From positions 6,879,501-6,943,500 of the forward strand of contig NZ_CP107921.1 in the NCBI RefSeq assembly GCF_036014215.1: a DNA stretch of 64,000 nucleotides, written 5' to 3'. This DNA is from Streptomyces sp. NBC_00440 (GTDB taxonomy: Bacteria > Actinomycetota > Actinomycetes > Streptomycetales > Streptomycetaceae). Shown here in pieces: positions 35,456 to 44,771 of this stretch. The notes under the pieces are model-generated. The model ran no database searches, was not told where the DNA came from, and saw nothing but the letters and a program-made list of their open reading frames with translations. The position numbers and the translations under genes were made by a program. The number at the start of each line of letters is the position of its first letter. Positions within the stretch are counted from its first letter, which is position 1.

Positions 35456-36460
35456 TCAGCCGGTGACGAGTTCGTCCGTGCGGACCGGGCGCCGCTCGCG
35501 CCGGGACAGCTCGCACGCCTCCGCGATGCGCAGCGCGGCCAGCGCCTCCCGGCCGTCGCACGGGTTGGCCAGCTCGCCCCGCGCCACCCGCAGGAAGGCG
35601 TCGAGCTCGGCCTCGTAGGCCGGGGCGAACCGCTCCAGGAAGCCGGGCCACGGCCGGTCCGCGGGCGGCGGGCCCTGCGGTTCGGTCGAGGTCACCGGCG
35701 TACGGTCGCCGAGCCCCACCGAGATCTGGTCCAGCTCCCCCGCCAGCTCCATCCGGACGTCGTAGCCCGCGCCGTTGCACCGGGTGGCGGTCGCGGTGAC
35801 CAGCGTGCCGTCGTCCAGCGTGAGCAGTGCGGCGGCCGTGTCCACATCACCGGCCTCGCGGAACATCGCGGGCCCCGCGTCCGACCCGGTCGCGTACACC
35901 TCGGCCACCTCGCGCCCGGTCACCCAGCGCACCATGTCGAAGTCGTGCACCAGGCAGTCCCGGAAGAGCCCGCCGGAGAGCGGCAGATATGCGGCGGGCG
36001 GCGGCGCGGGGTCGGAGGTGAGTGCGCGGACGGTGTGCAGCCGGCCCAGCGAACCCGACCGCACGCGCTCGCGCGCCGCCGCGTATCCGGCGTCGAAGCG
36101 GCGCATGAAGCCCAGCTGGAGCACGGTGCCCGCCTCCTCGGCCTCACGCAGCGCCGTCAGTGTGCCCGGCAGGTCGGTGGCGATCGGCTTCTCGCAGAAG
36201 ACCGGCAGCCCGGCGCGGGCGGCCCTGCCGATCAGAGCGGCGTGCGACGAGGTCGCGGAAGCGATGACGACCGCGTCCACGCCCGAGGTGAAGACCTCGT
36301 CGACCGAAGCGGCGGCAGTCGCACCGGTCCGCCGGGCGACCTCGGCGGCGCGCGCCCCCTCGGTGTCGGCCACCACCAGCGCGCCGACGTCCCGGTGGCC
36401 GCTGAGCACCCTCGCGTGGAAGGAACCGATCCGGCCTGTCCCGATGAGTCCGATACGCAT
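35456..36460 (-). CDS. Gfo/Idh/MocA-family dehydrogenase (inositol 2-dehydrogenase-like)
   Basis: NAD-dependent sugar or inositol oxidoreductase of 334 residues. Rossmann motif IGLIGTGRIGSFHARVL, the family signature EKPIATD, and the catalytic-region motif RDCLVHDFDMVRW are all present. The ATG at 36460 lies 7 bases after a -10 (CACGTT), so the message is probably leaderless. Divergent from a GntR regulator and next to a sugar ABC transporter and ROK kinase, it is likely the first oxidation step for the imported sugar or polyol. Confidence 0.9.
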   Translation of the reverse strand: MRIGLIGTGRIGSFHARVLSGHRDVGALVVADTEGARAAEVARRTGATAAASVDEVFTSGVDAVVIASATSSHAALIGRAARAGLPVFCEKPIATDLPGTLTALREAEEAGTVLQLGFMRRFDAGYAAARERVRSGSLGRLHTVRALTSDPAPPPAAYLPLSGGLFRDCLVHDFDMVRWVTGREVAEVYATGSDAGPAMFREAGDVDTAAALLTLDDGTLVTATATRCNGAGYDVRMELAGELDQISVGLGDRTPVTSTEPQGPPPADRPWPGFLERFAPAYEAELDAFLRVARGELANPCDGREALAALRIAEACELSRRERRPVRTDELVTG

Positions 36461-36467
36461 GGACCCC

Positions 36468-36530
36468 AACGTGGCCGCAGCTCTGCCCACTGTCAAGCCT
36501 TTGTCCTGACAACCGGACCTGGGCTACCCT
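36468..36530. promoter_or_regulatory. divergent leaderless promoters with GntR-type operator
   Basis: The palindrome TTGTCCTGACAA (36501-36512) lies between two promoters. Minus strand: TTGACA (36496-36491), 17 bp, CACGTT (36473-36468), start codon 7 bases on. Plus strand: TTGTCC (36501-36506), 18 bp, TACCCT (36525-36530), GTG start 6 bases on. The operator overlaps the plus-strand -35, so the GntR protein should repress itself. Confidence 0.6.
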
Positions 36531-36536
36531 CTCGGC

Positions 36537-37301
36537 GTGTCCAAACCCGCGGCCGACCCCGCCCTCAGCCTTGAGCTCAGCGTGGACCGCAGCAGCCCGG
36601 TCCCGCTGTACTTCCAGCTCGCCCAGCAGCTGGAGTCGGCCATCGAGCGGGGCAGGCTCGTCCCGGGCAGCCTGCTGGGCAACGAGATCGACCTCGCGGG
36701 CCGGCTCGGCCTGTCGCGTCCCACCGTCCGTCAGGCCATCCAGTCGCTGGTCGACAAGGGGCTGCTGGTACGCCGCAGAGGCGTCGGCACCCAGGTGGTG
36801 CACAGCCGGATCAGGCGCCCCCTCGAACTGAGCAGCCTCTACGACGACCTGCTCGCCGCGGGCCAGCGGCCCACCACCCGGGTCCTGCGCAACGAGACCG
36901 TCCCCGCGACGGCCGAGGCCGCCGCCGCGCTCGCGGTGCCCGAGGGCAGCCAGGTCCGGTACGTCGAGCGGCTGCGGCTCGCGTACGGAGAGCCCATGGC
37001 GCAGCTCCGCAACTACCTGCCGGAAGGGCTGCTGACCCTCGACACACCCCGCCTTGAGGCCACCGGCCTGTACCGGCTGCTGCGCGTCGCCGGGATCACC
37101 CTGCACAGCGCCCGCCAGTCGGTGGGCGCACGGGCCGCGACCGCCGAGGAAGCGATACGCCTCGCGGAACCCGAGGGTGCGCCGCTGCTGACGATGGAGC
37201 GCACCACGTACGACTCCACGGGACGGGCCGTCGAGTTCGGCACGCACACCTACCGCGCCTCGCGGTACTCCTTCGAGTTCCAGCTCCTGGTGCGCCCGTA
37301 G
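36537..37301 (+). CDS. GntR-family (HutC-type) transcriptional regulator
   Basis: 254 residues: N-terminal winged helix-turn-helix (PLYFQLAQQLESAIERG, LAGRLGLSRPTVRQAIQSL) and a C-terminal UTRA ligand domain ending in SRYSFEFQLLV. The start is GTG with practically no leader. It is flanked by the divergent dehydrogenase and the sugar ABC operon; related half-sites TGTYCTGACAA occur before both units, so it likely controls them and itself, released by a sugar or sugar phosphate. Confidence 0.92.
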   Translation: MSKPAADPALSLELSVDRSSPVPLYFQLAQQLESAIERGRLVPGSLLGNEIDLAGRLGLSRPTVRQAIQSLVDKGLLVRRRGVGTQVVHSRIRRPLELSSLYDDLLAAGQRPTTRVLRNETVPATAEAAAALAVPEGSQVRYVERLRLAYGEPMAQLRNYLPEGLLTLDTPRLEATGLYRLLRVAGITLHSARQSVGARAATAEEAIRLAEPEGAPLLTMERTTYDSTGRAVEFGTHTYRASRYSFEFQLLVRP

Positions 37302-37335
37302 CGCGACCGGTGAGCGGCCGGCGCAGTTCGTAAGA

Positions 37336-37381
37336 ATGTTCTGACAAACCATTGACGAGCCCCGGTGCCCGCCGCTAGAAC
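37336..37381 (+). promoter_or_regulatory. sugar ABC operon promoter with GntR-type site
   Basis: TGTTCTGACAA (37338-37348) sits just upstream of a promoter TTGACG (37352-37357), 18-bp spacer, TAGAAC (37376-37381). The site shares TGTYCTGACAA with the one at 36502. A leader of about 220 bp follows before the binding-protein gene; no gene is seen in it. Confidence 0.6.
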
Positions 37382-37613
37382 TCCTCTGCCGCAACCCGGC
37401 GGCCGGGAGAGAGGGCGGACCCCCCTTGCGTACGACCCGTACAGCAGCAGCGCACCTCGCCGCACCCGTGGGCGGTACCCGATGACTCGCCGGCGATCAG
37501 GGGTGACCCATACTTGGGCCGCCGGACCGGACGGGACCGGCCACCGTCCGCAGCGAGCACCGCAGTCGCAGCGCCCGCAGCAAGCACAGGAACACCGAGA
37601 AGGGCATCACGTC

Positions 37614-38618
37614 GTGGCAAGGGTACGAACCTGGGTCAGCGGGGCGCTGGCGCTAGCGCTGGGGCTCTCCCTGGCGGGATGCAGCAGCACCGGCGGCAAG
37701 CGGGCCGAGGAGCGCGCCTCACGGGCCGCCGCCGTCGGAAAGGCCGCGGTGAACACCCCCCGCTGGAAGATCGCGATGGTCACCCACTCCGGCGACGGCG
37801 ACACCTTCTGGGACATCGTCCAGAAGGGCGCCAAGCAGGCGGCCGCCAAGGACAACGTCACCTTCCTCTACTCGCACAGCGAGGAGGGCCAGCAGCAGGC
37901 CCAGCTGGTGCAGACCGCGATCGACCAGAAGGTCGACGGACTGATCGTCACCCTCGCCAAGCCCGACTCGATGAAGGCCGTCGTGCAGAAGGCCGAGAAG
38001 GCCGGCATCCCGGTGATCACCGTGAACTCCGGCTCCGAGGAGTCCAAGCAGTTCGGCGCCCTCAGCCACATCGGCCAGGACGAGACGATCGCGGGCGAGG
38101 CGGTCGGTGACGAGCTGAACAAGCGCGGCCGCAAGAAGGCCCTCTGCATCCTGCACGAGCAGGGCAACGTGGGCCACGAGCAGCGCTGTGCCGGAGCCAA
38201 GAAGAACTTCCACGGCACGATGGAGAACCTGTACGTCGACGGCACCAACATGCCCGACGTCCAGTCCTCCATCGAGGCCAAGCTCCAGGCCGACCCCGCC
38301 ATCGACTCGGTCGTCACCCTCGGCGCACCGTTCGCCGACGCTGCCGTCCAGGCCAAGGACACCGCGGGCAGCAAGGCCGAGATCGACACCTTCGACCTCA
38401 ACGCCAAGGTCGCGTCCGCCCTGCAGAAGGGCACCCTCGGCTTCGCCGTCGACCAGCAGCCGTACCTCCAGGGGTACGAGGCGGTCGACCTGCTCTGGCT
38501 CTACAAGTACAACGCCAACGTCCTCGGCGGCGGCCGCCCGGTCCTCACCGGCCCCCAGGTCATCACCAAGAAGGACGCGGGCGCGCTGGCCGCCTACACC
38601 CAGCGGGGGACTCGATGA
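37614..38618 (+). CDS. sugar ABC transporter substrate-binding lipoprotein
   Basis: 334 residues with a lipoprotein signal ([16 protein letters not shown], Cys acylated) and a periplasmic-binding-protein type-1 fold of the ribose/inositol kind ([53 protein letters not shown]). GTG start. Its stop overlaps the permease start. The solute is a pentose, inositol or similar polyol; the neighbouring inositol-dehydrogenase-like gene favours a cyclitol or its derivative. Confidence 0.92.
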   Translation: MARVRTWVSGALALALGLSLAGCSSTGGKRAEERASRAAAVGKAAVNTPRWKIAMVTHSGDGDTFWDIVQKGAKQAAAKDNVTFLYSHSEEGQQQAQLVQTAIDQKVDGLIVTLAKPDSMKAVVQKAEKAGIPVITVNSGSEESKQFGALSHIGQDETIAGEAVGDELNKRGRKKALCILHEQGNVGHEQRCAGAKKNFHGTMENLYVDGTNMPDVQSSIEAKLQADPAIDSVVTLGAPFADAAVQAKDTAGSKAEIDTFDLNAKVASALQKGTLGFAVDQQPYLQGYEAVDLLWLYKYNANVLGGGRPVLTGPQVITKKDAGALAAYTQRGTR

Positions 38619-39652
38619 GCACCGCCGCACAGACGCCGGACGAACGGCTGCTGCGCTCCTCACCGCTGCGCCGGCTGCTCGGCCGCCCCGAGCTGGGCTC
38701 GGTCGTCGGCGCTGTCGCCGTCTTCATCTTCTTCTCGGTCGTCGCGGACAGCTTCCTGCGGCCCTCCAGCCTCTCCACGGTGCTCTACGCGGCGTCGACC
38801 CTGGGGATCATGGCCGTACCGGTGGCGCTGCTGATGATCGGCGGCGAGTTCGACCTGTCGGCCGGGGTCCTGGTGACCAGCTCGGCGCTGATCTCCTCGA
38901 TGTTCAGCTACCAGATGACGGCGAACGTCTGGGTCGGCGTCGGTGTCTCGCTGCTGGTCACGCTCGCGATCGGCGTCTTCAACGGCTTCATGCTGACCCG
39001 CACCAAGCTCCCCAGCTTCATCATCACGCTGGGCACCTTCCTGATGCTGACCGGACTCAACCTCGGCTTCACCAAGCTGATCAGCGGCACCGTGTCGACG
39101 AAGTCCATCGGCGACATGGAGGGCTTCCCCTCGGCGAAGAAGGTCTTCGCCTCCCAGCTGACCATCGGCAACGTCGACCTCAAGGTCACCCTGCTGTGGT
39201 GGGCGGCGCTGATCGCCGTGGCGACCTGGGTGCTGCTGCGCACCCGCGCCGGGAACTGGATCTTCGCGGTCGGCGGCAACGACGACGCGGCCCGCGCGGT
39301 CGGTGTCCCGGTCGTCAAGACCCGGATCGGCCTCTACATGGGAGTGGCCTTCGCGGCCTGGATCTCCGGCCAGCACCTGCTCTTCAGCTACGACGTGGTG
39401 CAGTCGGGCGAGGGAGTCGGCAACGAGCTGACGTACATCATCGCGGCCGTCATCGGCGGCTGTCTGATCACCGGCGGCTACGGTTCGGCGATCGGCTCCG
39501 CGGTCGGCGCGTTCATCTTCGGCATGACCAGCAAGGGCATCGTGTACGCGGAGTGGAACCCGGACTGGTTCAAGTTCTTCCTGGGAGCCATGCTGCTCCT
39601 GGCCGCCCTGCTCAATGCCTGGGTGCGCAAGCGAGCGGAGGCGTCGCGATGA
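38615..39652 (+). CDS. sugar ABC transporter permease (RbsC type)
   Basis: 345 residues, about 8-10 membrane segments. The BPD_transp_2 family pattern is clear from [55 protein letters not shown] and [16 protein letters not shown]. It is coupled to the binding-protein gene before and the ATPase gene after by 4-base overlaps. Confidence 0.93.
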   Translation: MSTAAQTPDERLLRSSPLRRLLGRPELGSVVGAVAVFIFFSVVADSFLRPSSLSTVLYAASTLGIMAVPVALLMIGGEFDLSAGVLVTSSALISSMFSYQMTANVWVGVGVSLLVTLAIGVFNGFMLTRTKLPSFIITLGTFLMLTGLNLGFTKLISGTVSTKSIGDMEGFPSAKKVFASQLTIGNVDLKVTLLWWAALIAVATWVLLRTRAGNWIFAVGGNDDAARAVGVPVVKTRIGLYMGVAFAAWISGQHLLFSYDVVQSGEGVGNELTYIIAAVIGGCLITGGYGSAIGSAVGAFIFGMTSKGIVYAEWNPDWFKFFLGAMLLLAALLNAWVRKRAEASR

Positions 39653-40572
39653 CGGAGCAGACAGCGCCGGAGCGGCCGGAGCCGGAGGGGACCACACCGC
39701 TGGTGGAACTCGACCGCGTCAGCAAGTTCTACGGCAACATCAAGGCGCTCGAAGAGGTCTCCCTCGTCGTGCACGCGGGCGAGATCTCCTGTGTGCTCGG
39801 CGACAACGGCGCGGGCAAGTCGACCCTCATCAAGATCATCTCCGGACTGCACCGGCATGACGCGGGCCGCTTCCTGATCGACGGCGACGAGACGAGCCTC
39901 GGCAAGCCGCGCGAGGCGCTCGACCGGGGTATCGCCACCGTCTACCAGGACCTCGCCGTCGTCCCGCTCATGCCCGTCTGGCGGAACTTCTTCCTCGGCT
40001 CCGAGCCGACGAAGGGCGCGGGCCCCTTCAAGCGCCTCGACGTCCGTCTGATGCGCGAGACGACCCGCTCCGCGCTGCTGCGCATGGGCATCGACCTGCG
40101 CGACGTCGACCAGCCCATCGGCACGCTCTCCGGCGGCGAGCGCCAGTGTGTGGCCATCGCCCGCGCCGTCCACTTCGGGGCCAAGGTACTGGTACTCGAC
40201 GAGCCCACCGCCGCGCTCGGCGTGAAGCAGTCCGGGGTGGTGCTGAAGTACGTCGCGGCGGCCCGGGACGCCGGGCTCGGCGTGGTCCTCATCACGCACA
40301 ACCCGCACCACGCCTACCTGGTCGGTGACCGCTTCGTGCTGCTGAAGCGCGGCGCGATGTTCGGGAGCCACAGCAAGGACCAGATCACCCTGGACGAGCT
40401 CACCCGGCAGATGGCGGGCGGCAGCGAACTGGACGAGCTCAGCCACGAGCTCCGGCGGACGCCGCGGCCCGGAGACAGCCCCGGCACCGAAGAGCCCGGC
40501 CCTGACGAGCACGGCCCAGACGAGCACGGCCCAGACAAGACGGACGGAAATCCCGCCGGGGGAGCCTCCTGA
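39649..40572 (+). CDS. sugar ABC transporter ATP-binding protein
   Basis: 307 residues with one ATPase domain: Walker [10 protein letters not shown], signature LSGGERQ, Walker [13 protein letters not shown], switch His in LITHN. Ribose-type ATPases usually have two fused domains; this one is the single-domain type and presumably works as a homodimer. The last 50 residues form an acidic Pro/Gly tail with the repeated unit GPDEH (two copies plus GPDK), which is unusual for the family and probably disordered. Confidence 0.92.
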   Translation: MTEQTAPERPEPEGTTPLVELDRVSKFYGNIKALEEVSLVVHAGEISCVLGDNGAGKSTLIKIISGLHRHDAGRFLIDGDETSLGKPREALDRGIATVYQDLAVVPLMPVWRNFFLGSEPTKGAGPFKRLDVRLMRETTRSALLRMGIDLRDVDQPIGTLSGGERQCVAIARAVHFGAKVLVLDEPTAALGVKQSGVVLKYVAAARDAGLGVVLITHNPHHAYLVGDRFVLLKRGAMFGSHSKDQITLDELTRQMAGGSELDELSHELRRTPRPGDSPGTEEPGPDEHGPDEHGPDKTDGNPAGGAS

Positions 40573-40597
40573 GGTTTCGGGTGGCATCATCTGACCG

Positions 40598-41743
40598 ATG
40601 AGTACGTACCGTGACTTCGCGCACCGCGGCTCCGCCCGCGCCACGGTCCTGCGGACCGTCGGGACCCGCGAGCGGCGCTCGCACCTCACAGCGCCCCGCG
40701 TCCCGACCGTCGGCATCGACATCGGCGGTACGAAGGTGATGGCGGGCGTCGTCGACGCCGACGGCGTCATCCTGGAGAAGATCAAGACCGAGACGCCGGA
40801 CAAGTCCAAGAGCGCCAAGGTCGTCGAGGACACCATCGTCGAGCTGGTCCTCGATCTCTCCGACCGCCACGATGTGCACGCGGTCGGCATCGGAGCGGCC
40901 GGCTGGGTCGACGCCGACCGCTCCAGGGTCCTCTTCGCCCCCCACCTGGCCTGGCGCGACGAGCCGCTGCGCGACGCGCTCCAGGGCAGGCTCGCCGTCC
41001 CCGTCATGGTCGACAACGACGCCAACACCGCAGCCTGGGCCGAGTGGCGCTTCGGCGCCGGCCGGGGCGAGGACCATCTGGTGATGATCACGCTCGGTAC
41101 CGGCATCGGTGGCGCGATCCTGGAGGACGGTCAGGTCAAGCGCGGCAAGTACGGCGTCGCGGGTGAATTCGGTCATATGCAGGTCGTCCCCGGCGGCCAC
41201 CGCTGTCCCTGCGGAAACCGCGGCTGCTGGGAGCAGTACAGCTCCGGCAACGCCCTCGTCCGCGAGGCCAAGGAGATGGCCGCCGCCGACTCCCCGGTGG
41301 CGTACAGCATCATCGACCGGGTCAAGGGCAACATCCCCGACATCACCGGGCCGCTCATCACCGAACTCGCCCGCGAGGGCGATGCGATGTGCGTCGAACT
41401 GTTCCAGGACATCGGCCAGTGGCTGGGCGTCGGCATCGCCAATCTGGCCGCGGCGCTCGACCCGTCCTGCTTCGTCATCGGCGGGGGCGTCAGCGCCGCC
41501 GACGACCTGCTCATCGGACCCGCGCGGGACGCCTTCCGGCGCCAGCTGACCGGCCGCGGCTACCGCCCCGAGGCCCGGATCGCGAAGGCGCAGCTCGGGC
41601 CCGAGGCAGGTATGGTCGGGGCGGCCGACCTCTCCAGGCTGATCGCCCGGCGGTTCCGCAGGGCGAACCGCCGCCGTGTGGAGCGCTACGAGCGGTACGC
41701 ACAGGCTGCCCGTACCACCCGCACCACCCAGGGATCCCCGTAA
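40598..41743 (+). CDS. ROK-family sugar kinase (glucokinase-like)
   Basis: 381-residue ROK protein. The ATP site is GIDIGGTKVMAG, the catalytic Asp is in VMVDNDANTAAW, the zinc-binding motif is CPCGNRGCWEQY and the adenosine motif is VIGGGVS. There is no helix-turn-helix, so it is a kinase and not a ROK repressor; a 35-residue N-terminal extension is present. It lies 25 bp after the ABC genes and likely phosphorylates the imported sugar. Confidence 0.92.
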   Translation: MSTYRDFAHRGSARATVLRTVGTRERRSHLTAPRVPTVGIDIGGTKVMAGVVDADGVILEKIKTETPDKSKSAKVVEDTIVELVLDLSDRHDVHAVGIGAAGWVDADRSRVLFAPHLAWRDEPLRDALQGRLAVPVMVDNDANTAAWAEWRFGAGRGEDHLVMITLGTGIGGAILEDGQVKRGKYGVAGEFGHMQVVPGGHRCPCGNRGCWEQYSSGNALVREAKEMAAADSPVAYSIIDRVKGNIPDITGPLITELAREGDAMCVELFQDIGQWLGVGIANLAAALDPSCFVIGGGVSAADDLLIGPARDAFRRQLTGRGYRPEARIAKAQLGPEAGMVGAADLSRLIARRFRRANRRRVERYERYAQAARTTRTTQGSP

Positions 41744-42324
41744 TGACGACGTCCGTGCCGCACCAGACCGCGCCCCCCGAGGGCGGTGGGCAGTCGCCGG
41801 AGGATCACCGGCACATGATCCGCCGCCGATGGCTCACCGCGGTCATCATCGTGCTGCTCATCGGGATCCCGGCCGGCTATCTGGCCATCTCCGCCGAGCA
41901 GAGCCGCGAGGGCGGCCGGGCCAACGAGAAGGAGGCCATGGCGACCGGCCTCACCCACCACTGGCCGTCGAAGGTGCTGCGCCGCACGTTCGACGTACCG
42001 ATCCCGGAGAACGCGGTGGGCGTCTGGTACTACCAGACCAGCAACTGGAAGGTCAGCAGGCTGTACGTTCGGTTCACCACCAACCAGGCCGGCCTCGACG
42101 CCTTCCTCAAGAAGGCGGGCACCAGCACCGCCGCACTCAAGGACGGGAAGATCACCGTCAGCCCGCGCGACGCGAAGATCGTCGGCTGGAAGTTCCCCGA
42201 CACCCGCGACTGGGCCGGTACGACCGTCACCCGCAAGAGTCCGCAGCCCAGTGTCGACATCACCGTCGACAGGACCTTCCCGCACGGCAAGAGGGTGTAC
42301 CTCGTCTCGACCGACACCCCCTGA
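41743..42324 (+). CDS. membrane-anchored protein of unknown function
   Basis: 193 residues. I do not recognise the family. A hydrophilic N-terminus of 27 residues is followed by one membrane segment (WLTAVIIVLLIGIPAGYLAI) and an extracytoplasmic domain with several aromatic residues (VGVWYYQTSNWKVSRLYVRF). Its start overlaps the ROK stop (TAATG), so it belongs to the sugar operon, and a strong terminator follows. It could assist uptake or sensing at the membrane. Confidence 0.75.
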   Translation: MTTSVPHQTAPPEGGGQSPEDHRHMIRRRWLTAVIIVLLIGIPAGYLAISAEQSREGGRANEKEAMATGLTHHWPSKVLRRTFDVPIPENAVGVWYYQTSNWKVSRLYVRFTTNQAGLDAFLKKAGTSTAALKDGKITVSPRDAKIVGWKFPDTRDWAGTTVTRKSPQPSVDITVDRTFPHGKRVYLVSTDTP

Positions 42325-42347
42325 GGGGCGTAGCGGCCATCGGAGTC

Positions 42348-42381
42348 GGCCCTCCCTCCCGTGCCCGCGGGAGGGAGGGCC
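42348..42381. terminator. bidirectional terminator
   Basis: Perfect 14-bp stem GGCCCTCCCTCCCG / CGGGAGGGAGGGCC with a short loop, ending the sugar operon and facing the convergent GlcG-like gene. Confidence 0.88.
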
Positions 42382-42432
42382 GTGCTCTTCGGCCAGTCCC
42401 GTGCTCTGTTCAGTCCGAGGCTGCCGCGTCAG

Positions 42433-42891
42433 TCAGTCCGAGGCTGCCGCGGCGGCAGCGCCTGCCTCGGCGATGGGCTGGTCCTCGCCCTTGGTTCCAC
42501 CGGCCACACCGATGGCCCCCGCGATCGCCCCGCCGACCGTGATCGGGATGCCACCGGGGAGCAACGCGGAGCCCGGCTGGGTGGCCATGGTGGCGAGCAG
42601 GACGGGATCCTGTGCGGCGAACTTGCCGAAGGCCACGGTCGGTACGCCGAGCCCCGCCGCCGTGACCGCCTTGTGGGTGGCGACGTTGGTCGCCCAGAAC
42701 GTGGCGCCGTCCATACGGGCGAGAGTCTGGAGATTGCCACCGCTGTCCACGACGGCGACGGTGACAGCGACGTTCAGATGCGCTGCCTGCGCCAGTGCGG
42801 GTTCTTCCTGTTCGGCGATGGCTATGAGGGAGCGCAGCTCAGAGATGGCAGAGCGGGCGGTCTCGCGTTGTTCGCGTCCGGCGCGCAGCAT
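42433..42891 (-). CDS. GlcG/HbpS-family haem-binding-like protein
   Basis: 152 residues of the DUF336/GlcG family (some members bind haem or cobalamin). The pattern VTVAVVDSGGNLQTLARMDGA, ATHKAVTAA and GGIPITVGGAIAGAIGVAGG is typical. The C-terminus is Ala-rich, and 17 bp of its 3' end (AGTCCGAGGCTGCCGCG) are duplicated just downstream. Its 5' end abuts a dnaE2 remnant on the other strand at about 42900, so the native promoter or N-terminus may be lost. Confidence 0.8.
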   Translation of the reverse strand: MLRAGREQRETARSAISELRSLIAIAEQEEPALAQAAHLNVAVTVAVVDSGGNLQTLARMDGATFWATNVATHKAVTAAGLGVPTVAFGKFAAQDPVLLATMATQPGSALLPGGIPITVGGAIAGAIGVAGGTKGEDQPIAEAGAAAAAASD

Positions 42892-42903
42892 GCTCAGGTA
42901 CCC

Positions 42904-43282
42904 GGATGCGGGTTCGGCTTCGCCTTCTTCGACAACTCCCACGAGAGGTGCGCGCACACGATCCTCCACTCCGGGCTGCTCCTGGTCCGCGGCACCGTCG
43001 AGGCCCGCGGACCGCGCCGCACCGTGGTCGGCGACATAGTCCGGGACCTGGACGCCGTCGCGGGCAGCCCGCCGTGACCACGGCCCGCAGGCAGCCCTCG
43101 ACCTCCTCAGCCACACCACCCCCGCCGACCACAACACCAAGTCCACCGCACCCGCTGAGCGGGTACTCGACCATGGAACCGCCGGCGCCAAGCTCGACGC
43201 CTGGGCTGACCTTCAGCCCGCGGGCAGTCGCTACGCCGACCTGCGCCGACTTGGACACAGATCCCCCGGCAGCGCCGGATGA
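42904..43282 (+). pseudogene. dnaE2: dnaE2 C-terminal remnant (error-prone DNA polymerase III alpha)
   Basis: The first frame reads FAFFDNSHERCAHTILHSG, LLLVRGTVEARGPRRTVVG and DLDAVAG, the C-terminal OB-fold region of DnaE2-type polymerase. At about 43075 the frame shifts by +1, and the new frame continues DHGPQAALDLLSH, DHGTAGAKLDAWADLQP and RRLGHRSPGSAG to a TGA, which I recognise as the DnaE2 tail. Only about 125 of more than 1,000 residues remain. The rest has been removed at a junction next to the GlcG-like gene. Confidence 0.75.
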
Positions 43283-43435
43283 CAGCCCCGCAGGACAGTC
43301 ACTCCTCGTAGCGATGGAGGCCGCCAATGCGAGTACTGAACTTGCCTTCGAGCCCGCTCGAAGGTGTTGGGTGGTGGGAGAAACACCGCGACGTGCTGAA
43401 TCGTACGCATGACGACTTTCCTTGAGGAGCACACC

Positions 43436-44260
43436 ATGACGCAGAAGATCTGGTTCATCACCGGTGCCTCACGCGGCTTCGGCAGGGAGTGGGCCATCGC
43501 CGCCCTCGAACGCGGCGATTCCGTGGCCGCGACCGCACGCGACCTCTCCACGCTGGGTGACCTTCGCGAGCAGTACGGAGAACGGCTGCTGCCCCTGCGT
43601 CTCGACGTGACGGACCGTGACGCCGACTTCGCCGCCGTGCAGCAGGCGCACGAGCGGTTCGGGCGCCTCGACGTGGTGGTCAACAACGCCGGTTACGGCC
43701 ACTTCGGCATGATCGAGGAACTCACCGAGGCCGAGGCACGCGCGCAACTGGAGACCAACCTGTTCGGCGCCCTGTGGATCACACAGGCGGCGCTGCCGTT
43801 CCTGCGTGAGCAGGGCAGCGGCCACATTCTCCAGGTCTCCTCCATCGGCGGCATCAGCGCCTTCCCGCTGGTCGGGATCTACCACGCGTCGAAGTGGGCG
43901 CTCGAAGGCATGAGCCAGACGCTGGCCCAGGAAGTGGCGCCGTTCGGCATCAAGGTCACGCTGATCGAGCCCGGCGGGTTCGCCACCGACTGGGCAGGTT
44001 CCTCGTCGAGCACGTCCGAGCCGCTGCCCGCGTACGCCGACTTCCACAACGAGGTGCAGGAGCAGCGCCGCAAGCGCGTCGGCACGCCGGGCGATCCGAC
44101 CGCGTCCGCCGCAGCCGTGCTGGAGATCGTCGACGCCGACGAGCCACCGCTGCGCTGCTTCTTCGGTTCGGGGCCGCTGGGCATCGCCAAGGCCGACTAC
44201 GAGCAGCGTCTCGCGGGTTGGGAGAAGTGGCAGCCCGTGGCGGATCTGGCGCAGGGCTGA
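43436..44260 (+). CDS. short-chain dehydrogenase/reductase
   Basis: Classical SDR of 274 residues: TGASRGFGREWA, NNAGYG, catalytic Ser in ILQVSSIGG and YHASK. It belongs to the group with a longer C-terminal segment (GSGPLGIAKADYEQR) often annotated as oxidoreductases of unknown substrate. GAGGAG precedes the ATG at 43436. The gap 43283-43435 shows no gene. Confidence 0.88.
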   Translation: MTQKIWFITGASRGFGREWAIAALERGDSVAATARDLSTLGDLREQYGERLLPLRLDVTDRDADFAAVQQAHERFGRLDVVVNNAGYGHFGMIEELTEAEARAQLETNLFGALWITQAALPFLREQGSGHILQVSSIGGISAFPLVGIYHASKWALEGMSQTLAQEVAPFGIKVTLIEPGGFATDWAGSSSSTSEPLPAYADFHNEVQEQRRKRVGTPGDPTASAAAVLEIVDADEPPLRCFFGSGPLGIAKADYEQRLAGWEKWQPVADLAQG

Positions 44261-44321
44261 GCCGGGGCGGGAGACCCGGCGCACGGAGCGGGCAGCCGCA
44301 CACGGAAACAAGCCCGTGCGC

Positions 44322-44365
44322 GAAGAAGGGGGCCGACCGTGGTGAAATCCGGTCGGCCCCTCTTC
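44322..44365 (+). terminator. terminator after SDR
   Basis: Stem GAAGA-GGGGGCCGACCG with CGGTCGGCCCC-TCTTC and a loop of about 10 bases, 61 bp after the SDR stop. Confidence 0.85.
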
Positions 44366-44771
44366 CGTGGGGCTGTGGGGCAGGGGGCTGCTTGTGTTCT
44401 GCCCATGCCGAATGACTGACGGAGGGACTGTTCTGATCAGTAGCCAGACACGGTGTACTCCCATGTCGTCGCAGAGTGGCGCAGGCGGGTCTCGGGTTCC
44501 GTCCTGACCTCAGACTCTCGCAGCACCGGGAGATCTTCGGTAGATGCGGCCCCAGACGTGGATCCGTCTGTGCGGTCGGAAGGCAGCAAGGCCGTCGGCG
44601 GCCACAGGGGTTCCTTACGCGTTTGCATGAGGTGTGGCCCACATGGCCAACGCCGTCTTCCCGACGAGATCCGCGTGGACCATACCCGTCGGGCGCGCAG
44701 GCTGTGCTTCCTCACCTTCACACAGTCTCCGAGGGTGAACGTCGTCCGTGCGCGGGCCTCACGAGACCGAG
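44366..44771. other. about 400 bp without recognisable gene
   Basis: Reading frames here have no family likeness on either strand. GC is lower than in the first 42 kb. I see no clear RNA or repeat. Confidence 0.4.
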
